From: Prionace glauca
Lineage: Eukaryota; Chordata; Chondrichthyes; Carcharhiniformes; Carcharhinidae
Length of the DNA stretch: 64,000 bases
Reading direction: 5' to 3'
NCBI GenBank assembly: GCA_037974335.1
Contig: CM075760.1
Location: forward strand, 20,912,291-20,976,290
The notes under the pieces were generated by a model. That model was given only the letters and a program-made list of their open reading frames with translations. It was not told the origin of the DNA and did not search any database. The translations under genes were made by a program, and so were the position numbers. This document shows positions 63,955-64,000 of this stretch, piece by piece; within the stretch, counting starts at the first letter, position 1, and each line of letters starts with the position of its first letter.

Positions 63955-64000
63955 TAATTAGGAGAGCCAGAAGGGGTCATGAGAAGACCTTGGCAGGTAA
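63955..64000 (+). mobile_element. LINE linker scrap running off the window
   Basis: The phrase gccagaaggggtcatgagaa, then gaccttggcaggtaa, corresponds to the RAKRGHEKTLAG-like linker of CR1 ORF2. It continues beyond the window. Confidence 0.5.

Noticed and set aside
1-64000. CRISPR arrays, rRNA genes, intact tRNA genes
   Set aside because: Tandem arrays have no spacer structure, and the tRNA-like boxes seen all lie in SINE heads, not in foldable tRNA genes. No rRNA sequence was recognised.

Overview
The window looks like vertebrate, almost certainly elasmobranch (shark or ray), genomic DNA. Four things point this way: tRNA-derived SINEs resembling the elasmobranch HE1 type, several CR1-type LINE families, Penelope-like elements, and spliced host genes of families abundant in sharks. 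There is no sign of bacterial or viral organisation. Most of the 64 kb is retroelement sequence, with many elements nested inside others.

Three host gene pieces stand out. (1) A two-exon GPR139-like class A receptor on the minus strand (exon 1 22148-22394, exon 2 15284-16185). (2) A paralogue in the opposite orientation (exon 1 33712-33955, exon 2 35928-36835). Both have intact reading frames and the same phase-1 intron. Intron blocks, 3' flanking sequence and an old SINE are shared between them, so the pair looks like an inverted duplication. (3) Between them on the minus strand lie the two membrane exons of an immunoglobulin heavy chain (TM1 25919-26046; TM2 with 3' UTR about 25305-25786). 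No constant-domain exon was recognised in the window.

Layout. 1-9.6 kb: fragments of SINEs and LINEs, a 52-bp minisatellite, a Penelope-like element with 14-bp target-site duplications inside an older LINE endonuclease, C-rich and 8.3-8.9 kb tandem repeats, and a small Gypsy-type fossil. 9.7-13.9 kb: the only near full-length LINE (family A, ORF1 plus endonuclease plus reverse transcriptase), frameshifted. 14.1-22.4 kb: the minus-strand receptor; its intron holds LINE B, a 478-bp near-identical duplication and a second Penelope-like element. 22.9-33 kb: LINEs, the immunoglobulin membrane exons, and a three-level LINE nest. 33.7-37.9 kb: the plus-strand receptor. 38-44.6 kb: a Penelope-like element with a nested LINE, a decayed LINE, then LINE B with an intact reverse transcriptase frame. 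44.6-49 kb: mostly unassigned sequence with an 84-bp satellite. 49.3-50.6 kb: LINE C. 51-57 kb: degenerate repeats and old LINEs. 57.3-62.6 kb: a LINE D copy broken by a LINE B copy and a second LINE D copy; the second insertion stayed in frame and made a 947-codon frame with two reverse transcriptase segments. 63.2-64 kb: an old antisense LINE.

LINE family letters A-J are labels made here from shared sequence within the window, not database names.
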